Shown here in pieces: positions 46,887-55,734 of a DNA stretch of 64,000 bases. The notes below the pieces were generated by a model that searched no databases, had not been told where the DNA came from, and saw nothing but the letters and a program-made list of their open reading frames with translations. Position 1 is the stretch's first letter, and each line of letters opens with the position of its first letter. This DNA comes from Lysinibacillus composti (GTDB lineage: Bacteria; Bacillota; Bacilli; Bacillales_A; Planococcaceae), in NCBI RefSeq assembly GCF_016908465.1, contig NZ_JAFBDY010000008.1, positions 1 through 64,000 of the forward strand. Direction: 5' to 3'. A program made the position numbers and the translations under genes.

Positions 46887-47513
46887 TCTAGACAGGTTGC
46901 TCGGTATTCTAGATAGTTTTGGCAATATTCTAGACAGTTTTTATGATAATCTAGACACTTTGGGGATTTTTCTAGACACTTAAAATTAATCTGGACACTT
47001 TCAACATTAATCTAGACACTTTTCATGGAAATCTAGACGCTTTGGCACTTTTTCTAGACACTTAAAATTAATCTGGACACTTTTGGCATTAATCTAGATA
47101 CTTTTCATCATAATCTAGACGGTTTAGTATTTATTCTAGACACTTAAAATTAATCTGGACACTTTCAACATTAATCTAGACACTTTTCATGGAAATCTAG
47201 ACGCTTTGGGGATTTTTCTAGACATTGAAATAATCTGGACACTTTCAACATTAATCTGGACACTTTTCATGATAATCTAGACGCTTTGACACTTTTTCTA
47301 GACACTTAAAATTAATCTGGACACTTTCAACATTAATCTAGACACTTTTCATGGAAATCTAGACGCTTTGGGGATTTTTCTAGACATTGAAATAATCTGG
47401 ACACTTTCAACATCAATCTAGACACTTTTCATGGAAATCTAGACGCTTTGGCATTTATTCTAGACACTAATATCATCTCGACACTTTTAACATTATTCTA
47501 GATACTTTCGAAG
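46887..47513. repeat. 31-monomer TCTAGA tandem array with higher-order repeat
   Basis: Thirty-one monomers start at 46887, 46908, 46929, 46950, 46971 and onward to 47497. Most are 21 bp, with some 19- and 17-bp variants. Each opens with TCTAGAC or TCTGGAC, then usually ACTTT. From 46971 the monomers fall into a four-monomer unit of 80-82 bp (19 or 17 + 21 + 21 + 21) repeated at 46971, 47053, 47135, 47217, 47297 and 47379, with a partial unit at 47459. Within the unit each position has its own variant (for example TCTGGACACTTTCAACATT is position two). No long frame crosses the array. It lies between the mutS upstream region and the cotE terminator. Confidence 0.95.
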
Positions 47514-47639
47514 AACGGGAATCACTTTGTAAAAAATTTAAAAAGTAATACTTGAACTTCTTCAAAATACTCCCTTTCTTGAAATTCCTTTAGCTCTTAC
47601 ATGCTCCCCCCTCAACTTAAATTCATAAAAGAAATAAAG

Positions 47640-47683
47640 AAGAGCGCCATTTTTATCTACTTTTCTTAGTAGATGGCGCTCTT
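47640..47683 (-). terminator. cotE terminator
   Basis: AAGAGCGCCAT and ATGGCGCTCTT bracket an extended stem with ATCTAC/GTAGAT, 7 bp after the cotE stop on the minus strand. Confidence 0.85.
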
Positions 47684-47689
47684 ACTTTC

Positions 47690-48337
47690 TTATAGGTGAA
47701 ATGAAGATGATTCGTCTTTAAATTTGCCGTGTTTCCCTCTGCGTGAATCAGAATCTACGCTTGAAGATGATGAACTTGAGCTTGAACTAGATGAAGAAGA
47801 TGAACTTTCATCTTTGCGGTCGTGTTTACGGTCACGATCGTCATCATCGTCGTCATCGTCATCTTGGAATCTCCACTCTTCTTCAAACTCGATTGGATGT
47901 ACAGATACGACTACTTTTGTTTCACCGATTACTTCAACTATGAATTCACGTTCCACTACAACGTTGAAGCAGTCTCCACCTGGGTTGATAATTGCTTCGA
48001 TACAGTTTGGTTGTTGTAATACACGAACGTGGCAATCGTTTGAATCGATAATATCTTCGTCACGGTAGTGTAATTTCACTTTATCTTTATAGCTAATTGT
48101 TTCTGTAAATACCGCTGTTTTTGAGTGGTTATTGAACGCGTACCACACGTTCACATCGAATTTACCTGATACAACAACAAATTTGCCTTCTTTTTTTGCT
48201 GAGTAATGATGGTTAATTACCCAACATCCTAAAATACTTGTTGGAGTATGTGGTGGACGTAACACTTCACTTGCTTCTGTTCTCTTCTTACCTTTCGCGA
48301 TTACCGCTTTAGTCACGATTTGACGTAAACGTTTCAA
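47690..48337 (-). CDS. cotE: CotE, spore outer coat morphogenetic protein
   Basis: A 215-residue CotE. TTG 48337 follows AAAGGAGGAAATGCG. Residues about 1-160 match CotE (ILGCWVINHHYSAKK, VNVWYAFNNHSKTAVFTETISYKDKV, VIGETKVVVSVHPIEFEEEW). In B. subtilis (181 residues) CotE directs outer coat assembly in the mother cell under sigma-E and sigma-K. The tail here is longer and low-complexity: nine Asp in a row, charged residues, then 16 Ser in a row, followed by DSDSRRGKHGKFKDESSSFHL. The Ser run uses mixed codons (AGT, TCA, TCT, AGC), so it is not a simple triplet expansion. Confidence 0.95.
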   Translation of the reverse strand: MKRLRQIVTKAVIAKGKKRTEASEVLRPPHTPTSILGCWVINHHYSAKKEGKFVVVSGKFDVNVWYAFNNHSKTAVFTETISYKDKVKLHYRDEDIIDSNDCHVRVLQQPNCIEAIINPGGDCFNVVVEREFIVEVIGETKVVVSVHPIEFEEEWRFQDDDDDDDDDRDRKHDRKDESSSSSSSSSSSSSSSSVDSDSRRGKHGKFKDESSSFHL

Positions 48338-48778
48338 CGCATTTCCTCCTTTTACACTCTTGTCGAACTATAGTATGCGGCGAATGCCTAATTGGTGAAA
48401 TGTCCTGGTTTATATAAATTTTTTATTTAGATAAACTGATACACGACGTTGAAAAACTAAAGATACTCAAGAATGATTTCAATTAAATTAGAAGAAGGAC
48501 TGTGAATAATACTGTTACCGCATGTCATAGTTAATGGATAAAATTGGTTTTGTCTTCCGCACATAGACTATTGTATTAAGCACCTACCTAATTTGCTCCA
48601 AAAAAAAATAAAAAAAGGTGAGCTCAAAAAATTGAAGTTTTTCCAACTTTTTGAGTCACCTTAATTTATTATACGCTTTAGAGCCTGCTCGGGTAGGTTT
48701 CACCTGAAAAATCGCATGTCTCCGCGCGAGAGGCTTACTTCATTCAATTTGGGTAAAGCCTAAAAGAATGATGGTTTA
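48338..48778. other. Intergenic region between cotE and ricA
   Basis: No gene of note. It contains the ricA terminator at 48615-48662. The stretch 48680-48778 includes a weak hairpin (AGGCTTAC with GTAAAGCCT) and the words GAGGCTTACTTCATTC, which resemble GGAGGCTTATCTTCATTC found after lexA near 2081, so a dispersed element may be shared. Confidence 0.4.
48615..48662 (-). terminator. Terminator of ricA-miaB
   Basis: AAGGTGACTCAAAAA pairs with TTTTTGAGCTCACCTT (one bulge) on the minus strand, followed by TTTTTTATTTTT. Confidence 0.8.
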
Positions 48779-49216
48779 TTATGAACAGCTTCCTGGTTGG
48801 CTGTTGCGAACTTTTGAACCTGTTTCGCCGCGCAGTTGATCGCCGCCTGTTGATTCAATAATTTCGTTTGTAACGTTGTTTGCAATTGCGTTAGATACTA
48901 ATTGTAAAAGTTCATTAACTTCCACTTGAGATTGTTTGAACTCTTGAACGATAGGAAGTGCATCGATTTCCTCTTGGATTTTATCGATTTTATCTTCCAC
49001 TAATTTTTGTGCTCGTTCTTTTCCAATGGCTTGGAAGTTAACTGCTTGTTTTTGAAGTGTTTTAAGACTTGCAATTTTTTCACGGACTAATTGGTTATCG
49101 TTAATTTGCTCTTCTGCTTTTTTGAAAAATTCTACTTGTTCTGTGTTCGCAATCATATGTGCGATTTCTTTTGCTTTTTCTACGATCTCGTCTTTAGTAT
49201 AGAGTTTTGTTGTCAT
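48779..49216 (-). CDS. ricA: RicA/YmcA family regulator
   Basis: A 145-residue helical protein of the YlbF/YmcA family. Helices run over about residues 5-110 (KAKEIAHMIANTEQVEFFKKAEEQI, LPIVQEFKQSQVEVNELLQLV), and the C-terminal IESTGGDQLRGETGSK is conserved in YmcA. In B. subtilis it joins RicF (YlbF) and RicT (YaaT) in a complex that helps RNase Y cut mRNAs and affects biofilm, competence and sporulation. Stop-start TAATG overlap with miaB shows coupling, as in B. subtilis where ymcA follows miaB. Only one Cys is visible near the end, although the complex binds Fe-S clusters. Confidence 0.93.
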   Translation of the reverse strand: MTTKLYTKDEIVEKAKEIAHMIANTEQVEFFKKAEEQINDNQLVREKIASLKTLQKQAVNFQAIGKERAQKLVEDKIDKIQEEIDALPIVQEFKQSQVEVNELLQLVSNAIANNVTNEIIESTGGDQLRGETGSKVRNSQPGSCS

Positions 49217-50760
49217 TATACTTCCACCTCTTGTCGATTAACTACCTCCACAAACTCACCACGTAATGAATATGATTTTGCGTCAGTAATTTTCACTTTT
49301 ACAATGTGTCCAATTAATTCTTTAGGTGCTTCAAAGTTCACTAATTTATTTTTTCTAGTGTAACCAGCTAAAACGTCATCACGTTTTTTACTGCTACCTT
49401 CAACTAATACTTCTACTACTTGACCTTCGTATTTTTTTAGCGCAGCTGCAGAAAACTCTTCTACCACCGCATTTAAGCGTTGTAGACGTTCTTTTTTCAC
49501 TTCTAACGGTACATTATCTGTCATTTTTGCTGCAGGTGTACCTTCGCGAGGTGAATAAATATATGTGAACGCCATTTCAAATCCAACTTCTCGGTAAAGA
49601 TCCAGTGTTTCTTGGAATTGTTCTTCTGTTTCGTTTGGATAACCAACGATAATATCCGTTGTTAACGCAACGTTTGGCATTGCTTCTTTAATTTTGCGTA
49701 CCAAATCTAAGAAATGTTCACGTGTATATTTACGTGCCATAATTTTAAGGATTTCATTTGATCCAGATTGAACTGGTAAATGAATATGTTCGACTAAGTT
49801 GCCACCTTTTGCTAACACTTCGATTAAGTGGTCGTCGAAGTCGCGTGGATGACTTGTTGTGAAGCGAACTCGCGGAATACCGATTTGGCGAATCTCGTCC
49901 ATTAAATCCCCTAAACCATATTCAAGATCTGTTAAGTCTTTTCCGTAAGCATTTACGTTTTGACCAAGTAACATGATTTCTTGATAGCCTTGTGCTGCAA
50001 GTTCACGAACTTCTTGAATAATCTCATCAGGACGACGGCTACGCTCTTTCCCACGAGTATAAGGTACGATACAGTATGTACAGAATTTATCGCATCCGTA
50101 CATAATGTTTACCCATGCTTTAATGGCACCGTTACGAGATTTCGGAAGGTTCTCAATAACGTCCCCTTCTTTCGACCAAACTTCGATGACCATTTCTTTT
50201 GACATGTATGCTTCTTTTAGGATGTGTGGCAGACGGTGAATATTGTGTGTTCCGAATACCATATCGACATGTTGATATGTAGTTAAGATTTTATTAACTA
50301 CTGATTCTTCTTGTGACATACAGCCACAAACCCCGATTAACATTTCAGGATTTTGACGTTTATATTTAACGAGGTAACCTAACTCACCAAATACTTTATT
50401 TTCAGCGTTCTCACGGATTGCACATGTATTTAATAAAACGACATCTGCCTCTTCAATTGAATCAGTTGGGTCATACCCTAATTCCATGAAGATCCCAGCC
50501 ATTACTTCAGAGTCATGCTCGTTCATTTGGCAGCCATACGTACGAATAAAAAATTTACGACCATTCCCCATGCCTCTAAATTCTTCATCAATTGAGAAAT
50601 CTTTGTGGTATTTCACTTCTTCTTTCCCACGTTTTTTCGCATCTTTTAATGAAGGCGTCGTAATGACACGTTCGAAGTATTTACTATAGTCCTTTTCAGG
50701 CTTCGCTTCAGGTTTTGGTTGTTTCACTTGTTGACTCGCTAGTCGTTGTTCTTCATTCAT
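49216..50760 (-). CDS. miaB: tRNA-2-methylthio-N6-dimethylallyladenosine synthase (MiaB)
   Basis: A 514-residue radical-SAM methylthiotransferase. An N-terminal extension (about residues 1-65) precedes UPF0004 ([33 protein letters not shown]) with three Cys for an auxiliary Fe-S cluster. The radical-SAM core has the CxxxCxxC motif in [17 protein letters not shown], and the TRAM domain starts near residue 440. It adds a methylthio group to i6A37 made by MiaA. It is coupled to ricA by a one-base overlap. Long N-termini of this kind are usual in Bacillales MiaB. Confidence 0.97.
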   Translation of the reverse strand: MNEEQRLASQQVKQPKPEAKPEKDYSKYFERVITTPSLKDAKKRGKEEVKYHKDFSIDEEFRGMGNGRKFFIRTYGCQMNEHDSEVMAGIFMELGYDPTDSIEEADVVLLNTCAIRENAENKVFGELGYLVKYKRQNPEMLIGVCGCMSQEESVVNKILTTYQHVDMVFGTHNIHRLPHILKEAYMSKEMVIEVWSKEGDVIENLPKSRNGAIKAWVNIMYGCDKFCTYCIVPYTRGKERSRRPDEIIQEVRELAAQGYQEIMLLGQNVNAYGKDLTDLEYGLGDLMDEIRQIGIPRVRFTTSHPRDFDDHLIEVLAKGGNLVEHIHLPVQSGSNEILKIMARKYTREHFLDLVRKIKEAMPNVALTTDIIVGYPNETEEQFQETLDLYREVGFEMAFTYIYSPREGTPAAKMTDNVPLEVKKERLQRLNAVVEEFSAAALKKYEGQVVEVLVEGSSKKRDDVLAGYTRKNKLVNFEAPKELIGHIVKVKITDAKSYSLRGEFVEVVNRQEVEV

Positions 50761-51128
50761 TGAATCTTGAGACTCCTTTCAATTGTTCAGGTACACTCGA
50801 ATCCCATCTTCATATTATAACGAAACATAGGATAAAAGAACAATAACGTACATCGAAAAGTACCCGATTTGCCATAAATTACATGGAATAAGAGTTTTGG
50901 GGTGTTATTTAAGGTGGTTTTTTTGGGGCGATGGGGGCTTAGGTATTGAATGATGGAAATTTGTGCGGTCTGAATAACGCGGGAGATTCTGGGTGAAGTG
51001 AAAGGTTTATGGTGCATTGAGTAAGTTAGGTCTGAATGGTTTGCAAATTTGCATGTGGATTAAGCACTTTGGCGCGCGTAATTTTTTCCTCACCTTGCAA
51101 GATGTTATTATCTCCTGAAACGTTCTCT
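50761..51128. other. Intergenic region upstream of miaB
   Basis: About 370 bp without a supported gene. It has several G-runs on the plus strand (GGGGTGTT, GGGGCGATGGGGG near 50900-50935) but no clean quadruplex and no clear hairpin with a T-tract. Confidence 0.35.
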
Positions 51129-51488
51129 TCACTTCATCACAGAAATAAACTGTTGGTAATGTTTCGGGTCGTTTTCTTTTAATATAGAAAGAAACGTAAA
51201 ACATAATTGCACAACAGAATGCCAGTTCATTGAATATTGCAGTTCAAACTGGTGCTTCGGTAATTTAAGAACTGCTTGGAATATCGATACTGCATCAATT
51301 TGCTTCTCTTCTAAATAGGCAAGAAACGCAAGAAATAGCTTGTGGTCCTGTATTGCAAGCGACTTCTCTTCTACTAACTTATTAACTTGCTCTGGATTCT
51401 GAAGTGAATTGGCTTTACTGAACAACTTGGCCACTTGCACATCCTGTTTTTGTTGTTTAATTGAGATAAAATCTATGACATTGTTCAA
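51129..51488 (-). CDS. Hypothetical 119-residue protein
   Basis: The ATG at 51488 has a good ribosome binding site (AAAGAGGTAACC at about 9 bases), which supports a real gene. The protein is helical-looking and soluble, beginning MNNVIDFISIKQQKQDVQV, with charged stretches (NPEQVNKLVEEKSLAIQDHK), and no motif I recognise. It sits between miaB and the second TCTAGA array, which fills its upstream region, so its promoter would lie within or beside the array. No similarity to a named family is claimed. Confidence 0.6.
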   Translation of the reverse strand: MNNVIDFISIKQQKQDVQVAKLFSKANSLQNPEQVNKLVEEKSLAIQDHKLFLAFLAYLEEKQIDAVSIFQAVLKLPKHQFELQYSMNWHSVVQLCFTFLSILKENDPKHYQQFISVMK

Positions 51489-51530
51489 TTTGGTTACCTC
51501 TTTTTATGTTTTTGGGGAGATTTATAATAA

Positions 51531-51726
51531 TCTAGACAAATTCATAGTTAATCTAGACACTTTTTGGATTAATCTAGATACTTTGGGTATTATTCTAGAC
51601 ACTTTTAATTTTTTCCAGACAAATCCGATCAGTTCAAGTTATTCTAGACAAATCAAAGCTTAATCTAGAAACTTTTCGATTTATTCTAGACACTTTTCCA
51701 GTTATTCTAGACACTTTCATTCTTTC
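51531..51726. repeat. Second TCTAGA-family array (9 monomers)
   Basis: Monomers start at 51531, 51552, 51573, 51594, 51614, 51643, 51664, 51685 and 51706. Most are 21 bp and open TCTAGAC or TCTAGAA, then ACTTT. One (51614) is degenerate (TCCAGAC) and longer. It shares monomer length and consensus with the 46887-47513 array but lacks its four-monomer order. It lies between the NERD gene stop and the 119-residue gene start. Confidence 0.92.
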
Positions 51727-51754
51727 GTATTTCATTTCTTGTAAAAAAAGGAGT

Positions 51755-52711
51755 TTAGTCTATTCTTTTTAATATATCTTTTGGAATCTTATATTTCCTA
51801 CTTTTTGTTGATCCTTTATATTGAAAATTCAATCGAGCTAAAACTTTACTCACTAAAGCCTGGTTTTTGATATTGAAAAAACTTCTAAATTCACTATTTG
51901 TAATCCACTCACTATATAGAAATCGATAGTCATGTAACCCCTGATATAAAGGGTCACGAGATTTTATCCCACACGAACAGATAAATTTCCCATAATCAAA
52001 CTTCATATTGTTACCACACAAACAAAGTGCTCCTTTCCTTAGAGGAGGTATTTCAAATCTTGGTTTGTAAATAGTAGGATTGAGTCGATCAAGAATATGG
52101 TTTGATAACAATTCATAATGAACTTTAGGGAGAGCTTTTCTTTCATATTGTATATTTAATTCTTTTATTTTGGAAGGTAAACCAACTGCGTGGATAATCG
52201 GGGGGTCAGTAGGTACTGGACCAATGACGGTTGAGGGTTCTGCAATTAAAACCATTTTATAAATGGGCACAGTTAGACCTAGGCGTTCTACCGTTCTTTC
52301 AATAAAGTCTGCATGTCTAATAACCTGCTCTATCGGACTTTGAAAGCTCTCGACTTCACCGTTTTTCTTTCTTCGTAGAAATTGATTTTTTTCTTTCTCA
52401 TACCAAATATATCCTGTAAGGTTTTTGATTTCGAGGATGACGATAAAATTTGGACACACGAATAGCGTGTCAATTTGATGAGAATTACCAAAGTCATTTT
52501 TCGTTTCGTAGCTATGAATAAGGATTGAATTGTCAGGTACTGAAATTTCTGACCAAAGTCGATCTACCTTCAACTCTCCTTCGTAACCAATCTCCGCTAA
52601 TCTCAGTAGATTTTCAATCATCTCTATTGTTTCAATGTTTCCGTTTGCTCTTCTTTTGATTGCATCTAATACATAAATTTTTGATGGCACTTGCCGTTCT
52701 ACCGTAATCAA
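51755..52711 (-). CDS. NERD-domain protein (nuclease-related)
   Basis: A 318-residue protein. A NERD domain (about residues 40-150) has GYEGELKVDRLW, NSHQIDTLFVCPNFIVILEIKN with the Asp-Glu-x-Lys-like catalytic residues of the PD-(D/E)xK superfamily, and FQSPIEQVIRHADFI. Near residues 225-245 a four-Cys knuckle (LCLCGNN...FICSCGIK) suggests a zinc ribbon. NERD proteins are thought to act on DNA but their roles are unclear. It is monocistronic, with the MCP gene upstream ended by a terminator. The second TCTAGA array begins 28 bp after its stop. Confidence 0.82.
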   Translation of the reverse strand: MITVERQVPSKIYVLDAIKRRANGNIETIEMIENLLRLAEIGYEGELKVDRLWSEISVPDNSILIHSYETKNDFGNSHQIDTLFVCPNFIVILEIKNLTGYIWYEKEKNQFLRRKKNGEVESFQSPIEQVIRHADFIERTVERLGLTVPIYKMVLIAEPSTVIGPVPTDPPIIHAVGLPSKIKELNIQYERKALPKVHYELLSNHILDRLNPTIYKPRFEIPPLRKGALCLCGNNMKFDYGKFICSCGIKSRDPLYQGLHDYRFLYSEWITNSEFRSFFNIKNQALVSKVLARLNFQYKGSTKSRKYKIPKDILKRID

Positions 52712-52727
52712 TCATCTTCCTCCTTTT

Positions 52728-52762
52728 AAAACCCTTCCCTGGCATTACCGGAGAAGGGTTTT
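52728..52762 (-). terminator. Terminator between the chemoreceptor and NERD genes
   Basis: AAAACCCTTC/GAAGGGTTTT, a 10-bp perfect stem. The minus-strand T-tail is short. It lies just upstream of the NERD gene's ribosome binding site (AAAAGGAGGAAG). Confidence 0.75.
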
Positions 52763-52809
52763 TACATATTTTATTTCATTGCCTGCACAAGATAACCCTT
52801 ATTGTCTTG

Positions 52810-54360
52810 CTACACCGTAAACCGCTGGATGGCGTGGGATAGGGTGCGGATGTTGCGGGTGATTTTTTGGATTTCGTTATACATTGCGCGAGTGGCTTCC
52901 TGTTGTTCAGCAGTGGATGTAGAGACTTGATGAATCCTTTGCGAGTTTTGCTCGGACACTTTACTTAGCTGAATGGAGTTGTTCGCGACTTCGTTTGTGT
53001 TTTCTTTTATTAGTTTCACAGTGTCTGATACTTCCACAATGTGCGGTTCAATTTCGTTTACGTCTGAAACGATTTGTTGGAACTTCGCTGCTGTTTGGTT
53101 TGTGGAGTCAATGCCATTTTGAACGGAATGCATTGCTTTTTCCATAAACAGCATTGATTCCACTGTATCATTTTGGATCTTTTTAATGATTTCTTCTATA
53201 ACTTTCGTTGATTGAACGGATTGTTCGGCTAGTTTACGAACTTCTCCTGCTACAACACTGAATCCTTTACCAGCTTCGCCCGCGCGTGCTGCTTCAATGG
53301 CTGCATTTAAGGCAAGAAGGTTTGTTTGTCCGGCAATCGTGTTAATGATTTGGATGACTTGTTCTATTTCTTTCGAATGCCTTGCTAGCACTTGCATTCG
53401 ATCATTTGTTTGTTTTACGCCCTCTTCAATTTCTTTCATTTGAACTAAGTTCACGTTAACGAAATGTACACCATCATTTGCATCTACCACAGACTGTTTT
53501 ATGTTTTGTTCAATGTTATCGATGTGTGATGCAATCAGCTCTACTCCACTTGCTATTTCTTGGATAGAAGCAGCGTTTAAATTGATTTGTTCGGTTGAGC
53601 GCTGTGTTGCAGTGGTTAAATCCTTTGCATCATTTGAAATATGAATGCTGGCTTCTGTTGTTTTTTCAGAGGCAAGTTGAAGTTTGGCATTTGATTGATC
53701 AACTGAAGATGCACTTTCTTGAACAGTTTTAAGAAGTTCCTTCACTTCTGTTGCCATCTGATTAAAACTTAGGATCACTTCGCCGATTTCATTTTTTGCA
53801 TCATAATTTGCTGTTTTGGTGAAATCACCTTGTTGAGCTAACTTTAAGAGCTTTTTCAGCTGCCTTGTTGGAACATTAACTGAACGTGCTGCGACAACAC
53901 TGAAGTAAACTACTACTGCAATCATTATTAGAGAAACACTGATTAACAGTTTATAACCAAAGGAAATATCTTTATGGTATGCATTTAGTTGAGCATCAGC
54001 TCGGTCTATTATGTATTGTTTCATTTCAGAAGTTAGAGCATAAAAGTCCTCTTCACTCCCCTTTTCGATTGCGGCATCGACTTGCTCTAGAAAAAATTCC
54101 ATTTTCGAATCGAATTTATACTTTGATAAACTTTTATGTAATTCTCCAAATTTTGCCTGATCCCCAACCTCCATTGCCTGTTCGATATCAGAAATTGCAT
54201 TTACCGCAAGTAATCTTTGTTCATACATTAACTCTGTATTGTTTTCCATCTTTCTTAAATAATCAATACTGAAGATTGCTAGAATTATGTTTGAAATAAT
54301 ACACACAATCATCAACATGATTAAACGGTCTTTTACCTTGATATAGCGAGAAAAACGCAC
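52810..54360 (-). CDS. Methyl-accepting chemotaxis protein
   Basis: A 516-residue chemoreceptor. Membrane helices at about residues 12-32 and 135-155 flank a short four-helix-bundle-like sensor domain of about 100 residues. A HAMP domain follows ([20 protein letters not shown]). The signalling tip is [33 protein letters not shown], the conserved MCP hairpin that binds CheA and CheW. The sensor ligand is unknown. The gene is alone. Chemotaxis and pilus genes in one window fit a motile organism. Confidence 0.95.
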   Translation of the reverse strand: MRFSRYIKVKDRLIMLMIVCIISNIILAIFSIDYLRKMENNTELMYEQRLLAVNAISDIEQAMEVGDQAKFGELHKSLSKYKFDSKMEFFLEQVDAAIEKGSEEDFYALTSEMKQYIIDRADAQLNAYHKDISFGYKLLISVSLIMIAVVVYFSVVAARSVNVPTRQLKKLLKLAQQGDFTKTANYDAKNEIGEVILSFNQMATEVKELLKTVQESASSVDQSNAKLQLASEKTTEASIHISNDAKDLTTATQRSTEQINLNAASIQEIASGVELIASHIDNIEQNIKQSVVDANDGVHFVNVNLVQMKEIEEGVKQTNDRMQVLARHSKEIEQVIQIINTIAGQTNLLALNAAIEAARAGEAGKGFSVVAGEVRKLAEQSVQSTKVIEEIIKKIQNDTVESMLFMEKAMHSVQNGIDSTNQTAAKFQQIVSDVNEIEPHIVEVSDTVKLIKENTNEVANNSIQLSKVSEQNSQRIHQVSTSTAEQQEATRAMYNEIQKITRNIRTLSHAIQRFTV

Positions 54361-54619
54361 AAAAACGACCCCTCTACTCTCTATTTCTACTATTGTTTGA
54401 GCATAATGGAATAATATGAAGGAATTGTAACAGAATTGTAAACTTAATATGAATTTTTAGTTATATTGACTTAATCCAGAAAATTCATTTCATTTCTTTA
54501 CTCCTAAAGTGATAAAACAAACTTCCTGCTTACTGATTGAACTCAAAAATCTAGGCTATTAACTAGGATGATTTGTATCTTAAGCATAACTTATAGCGAT
54601 ATTGAAGGGAGGAAACTTT

Positions 54620-54823
54620 GTGCAATTTGATTACAATCGTGATGGTCGTTACGATGACAGCTATGGAAGAAGTCGTAGAAGAAGACCGTATTATCCAGTA
54701 AGCCCTTATCCATATTTTAATCCTTACTTTAATCCGTATTTTCCAGTTAATCCAATTTACCCACCATACTATCAAAGACCACCATATTATCGCCCACCAT
54801 ATGGAGGATACCGTAACTACTAA
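54620..54823 (+). CDS. Small Tyr/Pro-rich protein (possible spore or surface protein)
   Basis: A 67-residue protein. GTG 54620 follows GGGAGGAAACTTT, and an upstream TTG (54602) lacks a site. Composition is extreme: a short acidic start (MQFDYNRDGRYDDSYG), an Arg run (RSRRRRPYY), then repeats of Tyr, Pro, Phe and Asn (YPYFNPYFNPYFPVNPIYPPYYQRPPYYRPPYGG in segments). Such proteins occur among spore coat and envelope proteins, but the family is not recognisable. It is monocistronic and followed by a terminator shared with korB. Confidence 0.6.
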   Translation: MQFDYNRDGRYDDSYGRSRRRRPYYPVSPYPYFNPYFNPYFPVNPIYPPYYQRPPYYRPPYGGYRNY

Positions 54824-54832
54824 AATAAAAAA

Positions 54833-54861
54833 ACGGCAGAATCCACGAGAGATCCTGCCGT
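54833..54861. terminator. Terminator between the Tyr/Pro-rich gene and korB
   Basis: ACGGCAGAATC and GATCCTGCCGT form a stem with one mismatch. The minus strand has a run of seven T, so it mainly serves korAB. Confidence 0.85.
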
Positions 54862-54867
54862 CCTTTA

Positions 54868-55734
54868 TTACATAAATTCTTTTACTAATTCGTCGAAACG
54901 TTCTTTGTTCATTTCTAACTCTGTATCAACAAGTGGTTGATCTGAGTAGCCATCTAATTTTTCTTGGTAAGATGGAGTTTCAGTGTTTTGATAAATGATC
55001 CCTGTAACAAGACCTTCTTTTTCCATAACTGTTTGCATTGCTAGGTCACGATTTGATGAATCGTAACCTTCGATATCAGATAGTTTTGTTAAGTGCTCTT
55101 TGAACCATTCATACGTATTGACTTTGTTGTAAGTTACACATGGACTGAATACGTTAATGAACGAGAACCCTTTATGTTTAATGCCTTCTTCGATTAAGGC
55201 AGTTAGTTCTTTAATATCTGTTGAGAATCCTTGTGCTACGAATGTCGCACCTGATGAAAGGGCTAATTCTAATGGTTTTACAGAAGGTTCAATTGCCCCA
55301 ACTGGAGTAGATTTTGTTACAAATCCTTCAGCAGAACGAGGAGACGTTTGACCTTTTGTTAAACCGTAAATTTGGTTATCCATCACGACATACGTAATAT
55401 CTAGATTACGGCGTACTGCATGGATAGTGTGACCCATACCAATCGCAAATCCATCACCATCTCCACCAGAAGCGATAACATTTAAGTTACGGTTGGCCAT
55501 TTTTAAGCCTTGTGCAATTGGTAGTGCGCGTCCATGGATCCCGTGGAATCCGTATGAGTTAATATAACCTGCGATACGTCCTGAACAACCAATCCCAGCT
55601 ACAACCGCTAATTCATGGGGTTCAATCCCTACATTAGCAGCAGCACGTTGTATCGCTGCTTGCACTGAGAAGTCGCCACATCCTGGACACCAGTTTGGTT
55701 TCACAGAGTTACGAAAGTCTTTAAATGTTGCCAT
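54868..55734 (-). CDS. korB: 2-oxoacid:ferredoxin oxidoreductase beta subunit (KorB)
   Basis: A 288-residue thiamine-diphosphate subunit. N-terminal WCPGCGDFSVQAA carries two Cys of the Fe-S cluster. GIGCSGRIAGYI has the third. TPP and Mg binding lie in SGGDGDGFAIGMGHT and VVMDNQIYGLTKGQTSP. It works with KorA on 2-oxoglutarate (or another 2-oxoacid), making acyl-CoA and reduced ferredoxin. It overlaps korA by one base (TAATG). Two-subunit Kor enzymes are usual in aerobic Bacillales and archaea. No ferredoxin gene is adjacent. Confidence 0.95.
   Translation of the reverse strand: MATFKDFRNSVKPNWCPGCGDFSVQAAIQRAAANVGIEPHELAVVAGIGCSGRIAGYINSYGFHGIHGRALPIAQGLKMANRNLNVIASGGDGDGFAIGMGHTIHAVRRNLDITYVVMDNQIYGLTKGQTSPRSAEGFVTKSTPVGAIEPSVKPLELALSSGATFVAQGFSTDIKELTALIEEGIKHKGFSFINVFSPCVTYNKVNTYEWFKEHLTKLSDIEGYDSSNRDLAMQTVMEKEGLVTGIIYQNTETPSYQEKLDGYSDQPLVDTELEMNKERFDELVKEFM

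Noticed and set aside
46887-47513. CRISPR array
   Set aside because: Monomers abut with no unique spacers, are 17-21 bp and vary gradually; no cas genes nearby.
51409-51663. Plus-strand 84-codon frame with a heptad-like repeat (NLDTFxI)
   Set aside because: The 7-residue periodicity comes from translating the 21-bp TCTAGA monomers; no ribosome binding site and it runs through the antisense of a real gene.
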